Shown one piece after another: positions 18,173 through 26,899 of a DNA stretch of 64,000 nt (the stretch's first letter is position 1; every line of letters starts with the position of its first letter). The stretch spans positions 1,116,001-1,180,000 of the forward strand of contig NZ_JAEPNI010000001.1 of NCBI RefSeq assembly GCF_017643475.1, given 5' to 3'. Under the pieces are notes generated by a model, which saw only the letters and a list, made by a program, of their open reading frames with translations, was not told the DNA's origin and ran no database searches. The position numbers and the translations under genes were made by a program. Source of the DNA: Maricaulis sp. Lineage in GTDB: Bacteria > Pseudomonadota > Alphaproteobacteria > Caulobacterales > Maricaulaceae.

Positions 18173-18769
18173 CTAGTCCTTGACCAGCTTGTCCAGTTTG
18201 GCACGCATCGCATCCAGCTCGGCACGCATGGCAGCGACATCGTCGCTTTCCTTGGCAGCAGTGGCCGCTGGCTGGGCCGGGGCCTCGGCTTCCGGCGTGG
18301 TGCCGGCGGCAAAGGGCGTGAACATGCGCATGGCCTGTCCGAACATTTCCATGTTGCGACGGGTTTGTTCCTCCAGCATGGACATGCTGGCTTGCGGTGA
18401 GGTCATGGCTTCGCTCATCCGGGAACGGAACTCTTCCTGTTGCTGGGAGAAGTTATTCATCGACATCTGCAGATAGCCGGGAACAACACTCTGCAGGCTG
18501 TCGCCATAAAAGCTGATCAGCTGACGCAGAAAGTCGACAGGGAGGAGATTGGCGCCGCGCGCCTCTTCCTCGAAAATGATCTGGGCCAGGACACCGCGCG
18601 TCAGGTCTTCACCGGACTTGGCATCCACAACCTGGAAATCGGTCCCGTTTTTCACCAGATCACGGAGGTGATCGAGCGTGACATACTGGCTCGTGGACGT
18701 GTCATAGAGGCGCCGGTTTGCGTACTTCTTGATAACGATAACCGAAGCTGTGCCTTTGGATTGTGCCAC
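18173..18769 (-). CDS. phaR: Polyhydroxyalkanoate synthesis repressor PhaR
   Basis: A DNA- and PHB-binding repressor that ties phasin and PHA gene expression to polymer accumulation. The 198-residue protein has the PHB_acc N-terminal signature IKKYANRRLYDTSTSQYVTL, then FQVVDAKSGEDLTRGVLAQI, and the accumulation domain around LPVDFLRQLISFYGDSLQS. The C-terminus is Ala/Glu-rich and ends in a coiled-coil-like MRAELDAMRAKLDKLVKD. It is divergent from phbB at 18926, consistent with control of that gene; 156 nt separate the starts. Confidence 0.93.
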   Translation of the reverse strand: MAQSKGTASVIVIKKYANRRLYDTSTSQYVTLDHLRDLVKNGTDFQVVDAKSGEDLTRGVLAQIIFEEEARGANLLPVDFLRQLISFYGDSLQSVVPGYLQMSMNNFSQQQEEFRSRMSEAMTSPQASMSMLEEQTRRNMEMFGQAMRMFTPFAAGTTPEAEAPAQPAATAAKESDDVAAMRAELDAMRAKLDKLVKD

Positions 18770-18925
18770 TGCGAACTCCCCATCTCATCCTTCAGGCGAA
18801 ATCTTCATAGGATTTTCGCTCGACAAGGACACTGATCTATATATCTAGGGGTTTACGCGCTTGAGGTGGTGTGCTGCAAGCGCGAAGAATCAATTTGTTC
18901 GCAAAAGCAGCATGGCGGGGGCAAA

Positions 18926-19651
18926 ATGACACGCACTGCATTGGTAACAGGTGGCACGCGCGGTATCGGCGCAGCGATCTCGGTTCAGCTTAAAAATGCC
19001 GGATACACTGTGATCGCGAATTACGCCGGTAATGACGAGAAGGCGAAGGCCTTTTCCGAAGAGACCGGCGTTGCCGTCGTCAAGTTCGACGTCGGTGACT
19101 ACGATGCCAGCGTGGAAGGCATCGCAATGGCCGAGGAACTGGCCGGAGCGCCGATAGATGTCCTGGTCAATAATGCCGGCATCACCCGCGACGGCATGTT
19201 CCACAAGATGACCCCGGAACAGTGGAATGACGTGATCCGTGTGGACCTGACATCGCTGTTCAACACGACACGTCCGCTGATTGACGGCATGCGTGAGCGC
19301 GGCTTTGGCCGGGTCATCAATATCTCCTCCATCAATGGCCAGAAAGGCCAGATGGGCCAGGTAAACTATTCCGCTGCAAAGGCGGGTGTGATCGGTTTCA
19401 CCAAGGCCCTGGCCCAGGAAACCGCGCGCAAGGGCATCACTATCAACTGTATCGCCCCGGGCTATATTAATACCGACATGGTGGCTGCAGTTCCGGAGAA
19501 AGTCCTCAACTCCATCATCGCCGGCATTCCGGTCAATCGACTGGGCGAGGCCGACGAGATTGCCAAGGCTGTCGTCTATCTGGCGAGTGAGGATGCCGGT
19601 TTCATGACCGGTTCCGTGATGACCATCAATGGCGGTCAATACATGGCGTAA
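18926..19651 (+). CDS. phbB: Acetoacetyl-CoA reductase (3-oxoacyl reductase, SDR)
   Basis: Reduces acetoacetyl-CoA to (R)-3-hydroxybutyryl-CoA with NADPH for PHB synthesis. The 241-residue SDR has the cofactor loop VTGGTRGIGAA, NNAGITRD, and the catalytic Ser-Tyr-Lys set in ISSINGQKGQMGQVNYSAAK, plus INCIAPGYINTDMV. The PhbB-specific QMGQVNYSAAKAG region and the neighbouring phaR favour PhbB over FabG. GGGGGC precedes ATG 18926. No phaA or phaC is present in the window. Confidence 0.92.
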   Translation: MTRTALVTGGTRGIGAAISVQLKNAGYTVIANYAGNDEKAKAFSEETGVAVVKFDVGDYDASVEGIAMAEELAGAPIDVLVNNAGITRDGMFHKMTPEQWNDVIRVDLTSLFNTTRPLIDGMRERGFGRVINISSINGQKGQMGQVNYSAAKAGVIGFTKALAQETARKGITINCIAPGYINTDMVAAVPEKVLNSIIAGIPVNRLGEADEIAKAVVYLASEDAGFMTGSVMTINGGQYMA

Positions 19652-19698
19652 ACCCAATTTGCACATTCTGCCCCAAAATTGCCGTGATGGGGGGCAGA

Positions 19699-20442
19699 AT
19701 GATGTACGGGATGACGCGAATACTAATTGCCATACTAACGGCTGCCATGTGCGCAGGCGCTGCAGCGGGTTACCAGGCTAACCCGCTGCGCGACCGCCTT
19801 TTGCGAAATGAACGATCGCAACTGGCGTCGTCCTGGTACCAACGTGCCGACAGTGGCGATTTTTTCCTTTTCGACCGCACCAATACCGTGGCCCTGCTGC
19901 GCGAACGTGATGACCCGGACGCCGAAGTCCTGGTCCTGTTCGCCAATCGTGCGCCGGGTGGTGGTACGTCCTTTGTCACCGATACCGGACGTGAAGTCGT
20001 GCGCCTGACTGCTCTGGGCGGCACCACCTACTTCCCCCTTGATGCGCCCGATGGCGTGATTGCGGACTATGCCAGCCCGGCTGGTGGCCTGGCGCCCCAG
20101 CCGCGTTCGCCGAACGAGGTGCGGGACCGTGCCGAGGACCTGGCCGGTACGCTGGCAGAACTGCTCAGCACCAGCTTCGACCTGGAATACGAACCGGCGC
20201 CGCGCGCGGGACTGGGTGTCCAGTACGATACATTCAATGTCATCGAGAAAGCTGTGCGCCAGCTGCGCTCTGACCGTCGTCGCATGCCGGAGCTTGCCAG
20301 ATTGCGCATTGTCATTGGCGGCGAGCCCGGGGCACGCTGGGATGATGACGAGTTCGTCGTGTCGATTGCTCCGGAGTTCGGTTATGCCGGCCGTCCGTCT
20401 TCCGAACTCATCGCCAACGCGTTGATGGACGAGACCAGCTAG
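19699..20442 (+). CDS. DUF4908-like exported hypothetical protein
   Basis: A 247-residue protein with a cleavable signal peptide (MTRILIAILTAAMCAGAAAG). The mature part contains FFLFDRTNTVALLRERDDPD and VQYDTFNVIEKAVRQLRSD. It recalls DUF4908, a family I associate with Caulobacterales, but that is from memory. GGGGGGC lies just before the ATG pair at 19699/19702. Its stop overlaps the convergent cupin gene by 4 nt. Likely periplasmic; function unknown. Confidence 0.65.
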   Translation: MMYGMTRILIAILTAAMCAGAAAGYQANPLRDRLLRNERSQLASSWYQRADSGDFFLFDRTNTVALLRERDDPDAEVLVLFANRAPGGGTSFVTDTGREVVRLTALGGTTYFPLDAPDGVIADYASPAGGLAPQPRSPNEVRDRAEDLAGTLAELLSTSFDLEYEPAPRAGLGVQYDTFNVIEKAVRQLRSDRRRMPELARLRIVIGGEPGARWDDDEFVVSIAPEFGYAGRPSSELIANALMDETS

Positions 20443-20888
20443 GTCTGGACGTCGACCCGCCGGTCATCCGGCGCCCATTCTGATGGCGCCATCTCGAACC
20501 CGGAAAATTCAAACCCCGGTGCAACCGTGCAACCGACAAGTGTCCAGTCGCCAAGGCTTTGCGCAGCCTGCCACGCCTGTGTCGGAACAATGCCCTGGGG
20601 GCGTTGCCCCGAAACGACGTCTGGACCCAGATCGATATCTCGGCTGGTTTTACCGTCTGTGCTGATACTCAATCGCAGCGGGGCGCCGGCATGCCAGTGC
20701 CAGACTTCCAGCGCATCCACCCGGTGCCAGTGCGAGCGGTCCCCCGCTTCCAGAAGATAGTAGATCGCTGTTGAGCGCGCGCGCCCGTCCGGACCGTTCA
20801 CATCGCGAAATGTCTCGACATACCAGCCGCCTTCCGGATGGCGCTGCATGTCCAGTGCGTCGATGATCTGTTGTGCGGTCTGGGTCAT
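20439..20888 (-). CDS. DUF985-type cupin (Cupin_5)
   Basis: A 149-residue single-domain cupin. The family start (QQIIDALDMQRHPEGGWYVE) is followed by TAIYYLLEAGDRSHWHRVDA with the metal-ligand His pair, EVWHWHAGAPLRL, and a C-terminal cupin strand set (TLVGCTVAPGFEFSGFEMA). The substrate is unknown. It follows gloB by 2 nt on the same strand, so the two form an operon. Confidence 0.85.
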   Translation of the reverse strand: MTQTAQQIIDALDMQRHPEGGWYVETFRDVNGPDGRARSTAIYYLLEAGDRSHWHRVDALEVWHWHAGAPLRLSISTDGKTSRDIDLGPDVVSGQRPQGIVPTQAWQAAQSLGDWTLVGCTVAPGFEFSGFEMAPSEWAPDDRRVDVQT

Positions 20889-20890
20889 GG

Positions 20891-21661
20891 TCAGAAACTG
20901 TCCTTGCGGCGGCGAATCTCGGCGAAGACGTCTTCATCATCCTCGCGGACCATGTTCAGGCGCAGACGGATGGCCGGGTCGCCGGCGCGCAGGAAGGGGT
21001 TGGCCGCCTTTTCGGCCCCGATTGTTGTTGGCACCGTCGGTTCACCGCGCGCGCGCTCGGCCTCGACCATCGCTGCATAGGCCTGCAGGTCGGTATTGTC
21101 CGGGTCGACAGTCAGGGCAAAGGCGGCATTGGCGGCCGTGTATTCGTGCGCGCAATAGATCTTGGTCTCGTCTGGCAGCTCTGCCAGCCGGTTGAGGCTG
21201 TGCCACATCTCAGCCGGTGTTCCCTCGAACAGGCGCCCACACCCCAGGGCGAACATCGTGTCGCCCACAAAGGCGGCTTTCTCAGTGGGAAAGAGGAAAC
21301 AGATATGCCCGCGGGTATGTCCGGGCGTGAAGATCACCTTGGCGCGAAAACGGCCCAGCTCCACGATGTCCCCGTCGGCAACTTCGTGATCAATGCCGGG
21401 AATGCGGTCGACGTCATAGGATGGGCCGACAATGCGGGCGCCGGTGGCGGCCTTGATGGCTTCATTGCCGCCGGCGTGATCCCGGTGGTGATGCGTGTTC
21501 CAGACCTGGGTAATCGTCCAGCCGGCCGCCTTGGCCTCGCGCAGGATGACCTCCGGGTCCGGGGTGTCGATTGTAGCCGTCTCGCCACTGTCCGGGTCGT
21601 GGATCAGATAGCCGTAATTATCGGAAAGACATGCAAATTGCCGGATTTCTAATGCGCTCAT
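20891..21661 (-). CDS. gloB: Hydroxyacylglutathione hydrolase (glyoxalase II)
   Basis: Hydrolyses S-lactoylglutathione to lactate and glutathione, completing methylglyoxal detoxification. The 256-residue metallo-beta-lactamase fold shows THHHRDHAGG (binuclear metal site), FTPGHTRGHICF, FVGDTMFALGCGRLFEG and YCAHEYTAANAAFAL, followed by the glyoxalase II C-terminal domain. ATG 21661 gives the usual MSALEIRQFACLSDNYGYLI start. It is divergent from a methyltransferase gene, with 65 nt between starts; that linkage is common in alphaproteobacteria. Confidence 0.95.
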   Translation of the reverse strand: MSALEIRQFACLSDNYGYLIHDPDSGETATIDTPDPEVILREAKAAGWTITQVWNTHHHRDHAGGNEAIKAATGARIVGPSYDVDRIPGIDHEVADGDIVELGRFRAKVIFTPGHTRGHICFLFPTEKAAFVGDTMFALGCGRLFEGTPAEMWHSLNRLAELPDETKIYCAHEYTAANAAFALTVDPDNTDLQAYAAMVEAERARGEPTVPTTIGAEKAANPFLRAGDPAIRLRLNMVREDDEDVFAEIRRRKDSF

Positions 21662-21726
21662 GATTGACTTCAAAACCGCTGCGGAGTGGATTGGACCTGT
21701 CTAGAACAAACTGCGGAGCAGACCTA

Positions 21727-22512
21727 GTGCGTCGTGATGCCATCGAACTTGATCGTTTTTACCGTACGACCCGCGGCGCCCTGGCACAACGTATGATCGA
21801 GCGACGTCTGGGAGCGATCTGGCCCAATCTGAAGGACCTGGATGTGCTGGGCGTGGGATATGCCACGCCCTATCTGCGCGATATGCAGGCCTCGGCCCGG
21901 CGCTGTATCGAACTGATGCCCAGCGCCCAGGGGGCCATTGCCCCGGCTAGCCCGTCCAATATCGTCATGGGCGACGAGACGCGCATGCCGTTTCCCGAGG
22001 CGATGTTTGATCGCGTCTTGATGATCCACATGCTGGAAGAGGCCGAACACCTGCCCGGCCTGTTGCGGGAGACCTGGCGGGTGATGGCGCCGGAGGGGCG
22101 GGTGGTCATCGCGACGGCCGCGCGAGCCGGTGTCTGGGCATTGTCCGATGCCACGCCCTTTGGGCATGGTCGGCCCTTTTCACGCGGTCAGCTGACGCAT
22201 CTGCTCGATGATGCCCTGTTCGAACCGGTGGCCTGGTCACGCGCGCTGTATGCCCCGCCCTGGCGCTGGGCGTCGGGCAAGGGCATTGCCAGTGCCTGGG
22301 AAAAGGCGGGCGAGAAATTCTGGCCGGGCCTGGGTGGATTGATCCTGGTGGAAGCCGTGAAACGCACCAATGCTCTGCGACCGCTGGGCCGTGCTGCGCG
22401 CAATGGAGCGCGAGCCCTTGATGAACGTACCCGCCCCGCGCTATCTCCCCAGCAGATCAATACTGACCTGCGTTCCGAGAAAGGCGCTTCCTATGACGAT
22501 CCAGCCCTGTGA
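21727..22512 (+). CDS. SAM-dependent methyltransferase (Methyltransf_11-like)
   Basis: A 261-residue class I methyltransferase. Motif I is degenerate (LDVLGVGYATPYL), while the acidic DRVLMIHMLEEAEHLPGLLR and the post-motif WRVMAPEGRVVIATAAR are clear. GTG 21727 is chosen because GGAG precedes it and RRDAIELDRFYRTTRGALAQ matches the homologs' N-terminus. It overlaps hisC by 20 nt, so the two are coupled. The substrate is unknown. The glycine-poor motif I (LGVGYATPY instead of GxGxG) is worth noting. Confidence 0.82.
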   Translation: MRRDAIELDRFYRTTRGALAQRMIERRLGAIWPNLKDLDVLGVGYATPYLRDMQASARRCIELMPSAQGAIAPASPSNIVMGDETRMPFPEAMFDRVLMIHMLEEAEHLPGLLRETWRVMAPEGRVVIATAARAGVWALSDATPFGHGRPFSRGQLTHLLDDALFEPVAWSRALYAPPWRWASGKGIASAWEKAGEKFWPGLGGLILVEAVKRTNALRPLGRAARNGARALDERTRPALSPQQINTDLRSEKGASYDDPAL

Positions 22513-23581
22513 CGGCATTCTCGACATCCGCCCCTACAAGCCCGGTGCTGCGGATGCGCCCGGTATCGAAAACCCGGTAAAGCTCTCTTCCAACGAAAAC
22601 GCCCTGGGTTGTTCAGGCAAGGCGGCGGAAGCTTTCCGCAATTCCTCCGGCGACCTGCACATCTATCCTGACGGTGGCGCCACCATGCTGCGTGAGACAA
22701 TCGCGCGTGAAGAAGGCCTGGAAGCGGACAATATTGTCTGTGGCTGTGGTTCGGATGAGCTGTTGCAACTGCTTGGCCGCGCCTATCTCAACCCGGGCGA
22801 CAAGGTGGTCCAGTCCCAGTACGGCTTCCTGGTCTATCGCCTTGTAGCCATGCAGAGCGGCTGCGACATCATCTCGGCGCCGGAGAAGGGACACCGCACG
22901 GATGTCGATGCGGTGATCGAAGCGGCGGGTGACGATGCCAAGATCGTTTTCCTGGCCAATCCGAACAATCCGACCGGCACCTATATCTCCGATGCCGAGG
23001 TTCGCCGCCTGCGTGATGCCCTGCCGCCGACCACACTGCTGGTGATCGATGCGGCCTATGCGGAATTCGTTCGTGAAGCGGATTACACCGCCGGCCTGGA
23101 GCTGGCGCGCGAGCGTGATGATGTCATCGTCACCCGCACCTTCTCCAAGATCCACGGTCTGGCAGCGGTGCGTCTGGGCTGGGCTTATGCTCACCAGTCC
23201 ATCATCGATGTGCTGAACCGTGTGCGTGGGCCGTTCAACGTCAACCTGCCGGCGATCGAAGCTGGTACGGCGGCGATCCAGGATCGGGATTTCATGAAGC
23301 GTTCCGCGGACCACAATGAGGAATGGGTTGCCTTCCTGCGTCAGCAGATTGGTGGTCTGGGCCTGGAAGTGACACCGAGCGTCTGTAATTTCGTGCTGGT
23401 TCACTTCCCGTCAGAAGGCGAGAAGACCGCAGCGGCAGCTGACGCATATCTGACCGCCAAGGGGCTCATCGTCCGTCCGGTTGTGCCCTATGGCCTGCCG
23501 AATGCCTTGCGCATAACCGTCGGCTCCGAAGCGGAAAACCGCGCCGTGGTCGAGGCTCTGCAAAGCTTCATGAAAGGCTGA
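22493..23581 (+). CDS. hisC: Histidinol-phosphate aminotransferase
   Basis: A PLP enzyme that converts imidazole-acetol phosphate to histidinol phosphate in histidine synthesis; family members may also act on aromatic amino acids. The 362-residue protein has KLSSNENALGCS, IVCGCGSDELL, FLANPNNPTGTYI, and the PLP lysine in RTFSKIHGLAAVRLGW. MTIQPCDG at 22493 is chosen because the upstream residues belong to another frame of the methyltransferase gene. It ends head-on with the DUF2125 gene without a gap. Confidence 0.94.
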   Translation: MTIQPCDGILDIRPYKPGAADAPGIENPVKLSSNENALGCSGKAAEAFRNSSGDLHIYPDGGATMLRETIAREEGLEADNIVCGCGSDELLQLLGRAYLNPGDKVVQSQYGFLVYRLVAMQSGCDIISAPEKGHRTDVDAVIEAAGDDAKIVFLANPNNPTGTYISDAEVRRLRDALPPTTLLVIDAAYAEFVREADYTAGLELARERDDVIVTRTFSKIHGLAAVRLGWAYAHQSIIDVLNRVRGPFNVNLPAIEAGTAAIQDRDFMKRSADHNEEWVAFLRQQIGGLGLEVTPSVCNFVLVHFPSEGEKTAAAADAYLTAKGLIVRPVVPYGLPNALRITVGSEAENRAVVEALQSFMKG

Positions 23582-24583
23582 TTATTCAGCGAGGCGTCCG
23601 ATACGTACCGGACCCAGATACACGCCGCCATCGCGCAGCCGGAAGCCGAGCGATACGCCTTCCGGCCCGCGCGGGGCCATCATCGCCGCCAGGCGAAGCG
23701 CTTCCTCATTCTCCTGCGGGATCAGGCCGGCACCGACCAGTGCCACCGCCAGGGAATCCGGATCAGCGATCGAGATGGACAGGCGTCCATCCGGCTTGAA
23801 TTCGTCATCCAGCCCCAGCTCGCCTTCACCGCCATTGAGTTGCGCCGGGCCCCAGTTCAGCAGGGCATCATGGATCTGCAGCTGACCGCCTGCGCGGGCC
23901 CAGCTGCCGATATCGCCATCGCGGGCGAGGGCTGTCCATTCGGTGACCGCAAAGTCCAGGCGGAATTGCTCGCCGGTCTGACCGAAAGCGCGGATCAGGT
24001 CCTGCGACCCGTCCTGTTCGCTGGCGCGCACGCCATTGGCCTGGATGCGCACCCGCAGGGAATTGTCTGCCTCAACCGATCCGCCCAGAACGAAGCTCTC
24101 GATGAATTCGATGTCCAGTGGATCGCCAGCCAGGGATTCCACGGATAGCGCCAGAATTTCCGCGCCAACGCGCTCGGTCTGGCCCGCATCATTTGTGCGC
24201 AGGCTGACGCGCGCTTCCTGAGCGTTCACCATCAGCTCACGATCGGAGCGGATGTGCATCGGGCCGCCAAAGCTGACGATCCAGTGCGAAAAGTCATAGG
24301 GCAGGGCATTGGCCTGCAGGCGTTCCAGCGTGGCGTTCCAGCCGCCATCACTGCGCGGGGCGGTTATTTCGGCTCCATCGATCTCGATCTGGAAACGATA
24401 GGGATAGCCGCGCACACGCAGTTCGGAATAGGCGATCTGATAGCCCTGGCTCTCGTTTTCCTCGACCCAGTCGAGAACGGCTTCATTCACCCGGCCAGCC
24501 GCGTAGAACCAGTAGATGGAATAGAGCACCAGGAGCGCAATGATGCCGACCAGCGGCAGGATAAACTTCATATGCGCGCGCAA
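23582..24583 (-). CDS. DUF2125-family membrane-anchored protein
   Basis: A 333-residue protein with one N-terminal membrane anchor (MKFILPLVGIIALLVLYSIY) and a large periplasmic beta-rich part, typical of DUF2125 (YSELRVRGYPYRFQIEIDGA). The function is unknown; AsmA-like lipid handling has been suggested for similar folds. The start is TTG 24583, preceded by AGGAG at 7 nt, or ATG 24571, four codons later. Last gene of the ftsE-ftsX-ydcF-plsC run. Confidence 0.8.
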   Translation of the reverse strand: MRAHMKFILPLVGIIALLVLYSIYWFYAAGRVNEAVLDWVEENESQGYQIAYSELRVRGYPYRFQIEIDGAEITAPRSDGGWNATLERLQANALPYDFSHWIVSFGGPMHIRSDRELMVNAQEARVSLRTNDAGQTERVGAEILALSVESLAGDPLDIEFIESFVLGGSVEADNSLRVRIQANGVRASEQDGSQDLIRAFGQTGEQFRLDFAVTEWTALARDGDIGSWARAGGQLQIHDALLNWGPAQLNGGEGELGLDDEFKPDGRLSISIADPDSLAVALVGAGLIPQENEEALRLAAMMAPRGPEGVSLGFRLRDGGVYLGPVRIGRLAE

Positions 24584-24607
24584 CGCCTTACTCCTGTTGG
24601 CGGCGGA

Positions 24608-25315
24608 TCAGCTTTCGAGCAGGCGATCCGACGCGGTACTGATACGCTCATGCAAGGTCCGCATGAAGGTGGCCTTGTCCAGACCCGGCTCAATCGGCTC
24701 GAGAATCTCGACAATGATCGTGCCCGGTTTTTTCAGGCCGCAATAGTTTTTCAAATATACGCCGGAGTTCAAGGCCACCGGCACACACGGCACAGCCATG
24801 GATTGGTAGAGCCCTGCAATACCCGGCTTGAGCTCCGGATTATCGCCCGGTTCCACCCGCGTACCTTCCGGGAAGATCAGCACCTGGCGACCGTCCTGAC
24901 CGCGCTGGGCGGCGTCCTTAAGCATTTTGCGCAGGGTTTTCGAACCGCCCTTCCGGTCAATGCTGATATTGCCCAGCTTGACCGCGTACCAGCCGAAGAT
25001 CGGCATGTAGACGAGGGATTTCTTGAGGATGATGGCCGGGTCCGGAAGGATGCCCCAGAAGGCCAGCGTCTCCCACATGCTCTGGTGTTTGGACGCGATC
25101 AGCGCACCGCCAGACGGCAGGTTTTCGCGACCGCGCACTTCGATCTTCACACCGCAGATCACGGCAAGGCCGGGCCAGAGCAGTTTCAGATAGAATTTGA
25201 GCAGGCCTCGGCTCCAGCTGCGCGGACCGAGGATGAGCGGGATGCCGCCGAGGCCGACGATGATCATCAGCCCGTACATATAGATGTAGAAGAGGAAGGA
25301 GCGAATTGTGGTCAT
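24608..25315 (-). CDS. plsC: 1-acyl-sn-glycerol-3-phosphate acyltransferase
   Basis: Acylates lysophosphatidic acid to phosphatidic acid at the inner membrane. The 235-residue protein has a membrane-anchoring N-terminus, motif I as SKHQSMWET (H-x4-E instead of the usual H-x4-D), and motif III VLIFPEGTRVEPGD. Its ATG overlaps the ydcF stop by 1 nt (TGATG). The conservative Asp-to-Glu change in motif I should still allow activity. Membership in the ftsEX cluster is typical of alphaproteobacteria. Confidence 0.9.
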   Translation of the reverse strand: MTTIRSFLFYIYMYGLMIIVGLGGIPLILGPRSWSRGLLKFYLKLLWPGLAVICGVKIEVRGRENLPSGGALIASKHQSMWETLAFWGILPDPAIILKKSLVYMPIFGWYAVKLGNISIDRKGGSKTLRKMLKDAAQRGQDGRQVLIFPEGTRVEPGDNPELKPGIAGLYQSMAVPCVPVALNSGVYLKNYCGLKKPGTIIVEILEPIEPGLDKATFMRTLHERISTASDRLLES

Positions 25316-25902
25316 CAGGCGTTTTCACCGTCATCCAGCAGCGCCGAGCCCAACCATACTGTCGCGAACTTGGCGTATTCCTGGGTCCATAATCGTGCCG
25401 TCGCCGGAGTTTCCCAGGGCGGTGATGTATGAACCGGATAGGCGATCAGCTCGACATTCGGCATGGCGCGCTTCATTTCCAGAAGGCTCCGCGGGAGATG
25501 ATAGTCTGAGGTCACAATGATCAAGCGATTATAGCTGTTGGACCGGGCCCAGCGCGCCGTCTCGCGCGCATTACCGACCGTGTCATGAGCCTGGCGGTCC
25601 AGGGTCACACAGCAATCCAGCGTCGCCTGGTCCAGGCTGGCCTGATCGAGAATGTCGGCGTTGGAGACCGAACTGTGAACGCCGCTGATCAACAGGCGCG
25701 GTGCGCTGCCGGAGCGCAGGAGTTCACCGCCCGCGCGCAGGCGTCCACTGTCACCGGTCAGAACGACGATGGCATCGGCAGAAAGGTCACCCTGGGGCTG
25801 GTCCAGACTGCTGACGCGGCCGGCAAAACTGGCAAAGCCGATCAATGCACCGACGACGGCGATAAAAGCCACAGCCTGCAGAATGCGGATCGTCACTCGC
25901 AC
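25315..25902 (-). CDS. YdcF/SanA-family (DUF218) envelope protein
   Basis: A 195-residue protein with one N-terminal membrane helix (ILQAVAFIAVVGALIGFASF) and a periplasmic DUF218 domain: DAIVVLTGDSGRLRAGGELL, a Glu in ARETARWARS, and LIIVTSDYHLPRSLLEMKRA. The family includes ElyC, which affects cell-envelope integrity and peptidoglycan precursor use. It lies between ftsX and plsC; the 88 nt before it hold no gene. Confidence 0.85.
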   Translation of the reverse strand: MRVTIRILQAVAFIAVVGALIGFASFAGRVSSLDQPQGDLSADAIVVLTGDSGRLRAGGELLRSGSAPRLLISGVHSSVSNADILDQASLDQATLDCCVTLDRQAHDTVGNARETARWARSNSYNRLIIVTSDYHLPRSLLEMKRAMPNVELIAYPVHTSPPWETPATARLWTQEYAKFATVWLGSALLDDGENA

Positions 25903-25990
25903 GCATCATCCCCATAAACGACACCATCAACACTGGACGCTGAACAGGCTGTTCGCAAGCCGTTTTCGCCTATGTTTCCGTGGCGTAGGA

Positions 25991-26899
25991 CTACCATCGC
26001 CCGCGCAGATCCGTGGCCACGGCCAGCCGCGCCGACAGGGCCGAAGTTGCTCCGGCCAGCAGGGGCGCAATGCCCAGCATCACCAGTTCGAATGGCGCCA
26101 TCGTCCAGCTCGGCAGGAAAAACGCCATATCGACACTATTGCCCCCGGAACTGACCAAAAGGGAAACCAGGACGGCGATCAGCGCTCCGGCCGTACCGGA
26201 TTTGAGCCCCAGCATGAAGAAGCGGCGCTGGAAGAGGGCAGCGATGAAACGGTCCTCCGCGCCTGACAGGTGCAGGGCGTCGATAACATCGACACGTGCT
26301 GCCAGGCTGGCGCGCGCCGCGAAGGCGACAACGGCAGCCGCCGCTCCGGTCAACAGGGTCAGCAGTGCAAGGGCAAGCGTGCGGGCAAATCCGGCCGCTC
26401 GGCGGACCGCCTGGGCCCATTGCGCATGATCATCCACACTGGCGGCCAGCCCGGCATTGTCCAGAGCGGTCTGGAGGTCGCTGACGGCCAGTTCGGCGCC
26501 GCTTTCCAGGCGCACATCAACCAGCAGAGGAAGGGGCAGATCATCCGGGATATTGCCTTCACCCAGCCAGGGCGCGACGAGCGCCTCGGCATAGGCGCGG
26601 TCACGGGCGACGGCCCGGTCCACACCCCCGATGGCGCTGATGATCTCCGCCGCCTGCTGGGCATCGGCCTCGATATCGCGCTCGTCCACCGGGCGGATCT
26701 GGATGGTCAGGCTGGTTTCGAGGTCCGATGTCCAGGTCTCGGCCTGCTGCCAGGCGCCGCGGGCGCCCAGGGCGGCGATACAGGCCAGGAAAACCAGGAT
26801 CGCGGCAACCACGAACAGCGGACGATCACGTCCTGCATCGGGCGGCAACAGGGCGCCGGCTCCGCCCTTGGGCGGCGGGGGAATATCATTTGTGGTCAT
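25991..26899 (-). CDS. ftsX: Cell division protein FtsX
   Basis: Membrane partner of FtsE; the complex activates periplasmic peptidoglycan hydrolases during division. The 302-residue protein has a proline-rich cytoplasmic start, a helix (FVVAAILVFLACIAALGARG), a periplasmic domain, and three further helices, giving the FtsX four-helix layout. The start at 26899 is 14 nt inside the end of ftsE. The long frame further upstream is ftsE read in another frame. A LytM peptidase that could be a target lies elsewhere in the window (54822). Confidence 0.9.
   Translation of the reverse strand: MTTNDIPPPPKGGAGALLPPDAGRDRPLFVVAAILVFLACIAALGARGAWQQAETWTSDLETSLTIQIRPVDERDIEADAQQAAEIISAIGGVDRAVARDRAYAEALVAPWLGEGNIPDDLPLPLLVDVRLESGAELAVSDLQTALDNAGLAASVDDHAQWAQAVRRAAGFARTLALALLTLLTGAAAAVVAFAARASLAARVDVIDALHLSGAEDRFIAALFQRRFFMLGLKSGTAGALIAVLVSLLVSSGGNSVDMAFFLPSWTMAPFELVMLGIAPLLAGATSALSARLAVATDLRGRW

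Noticed and set aside
24254-25432. 392-codon plus-strand frame opposite DUF2125 and plsC
   Set aside because: Crosses two real genes with intact motifs on the minus strand; no family match.
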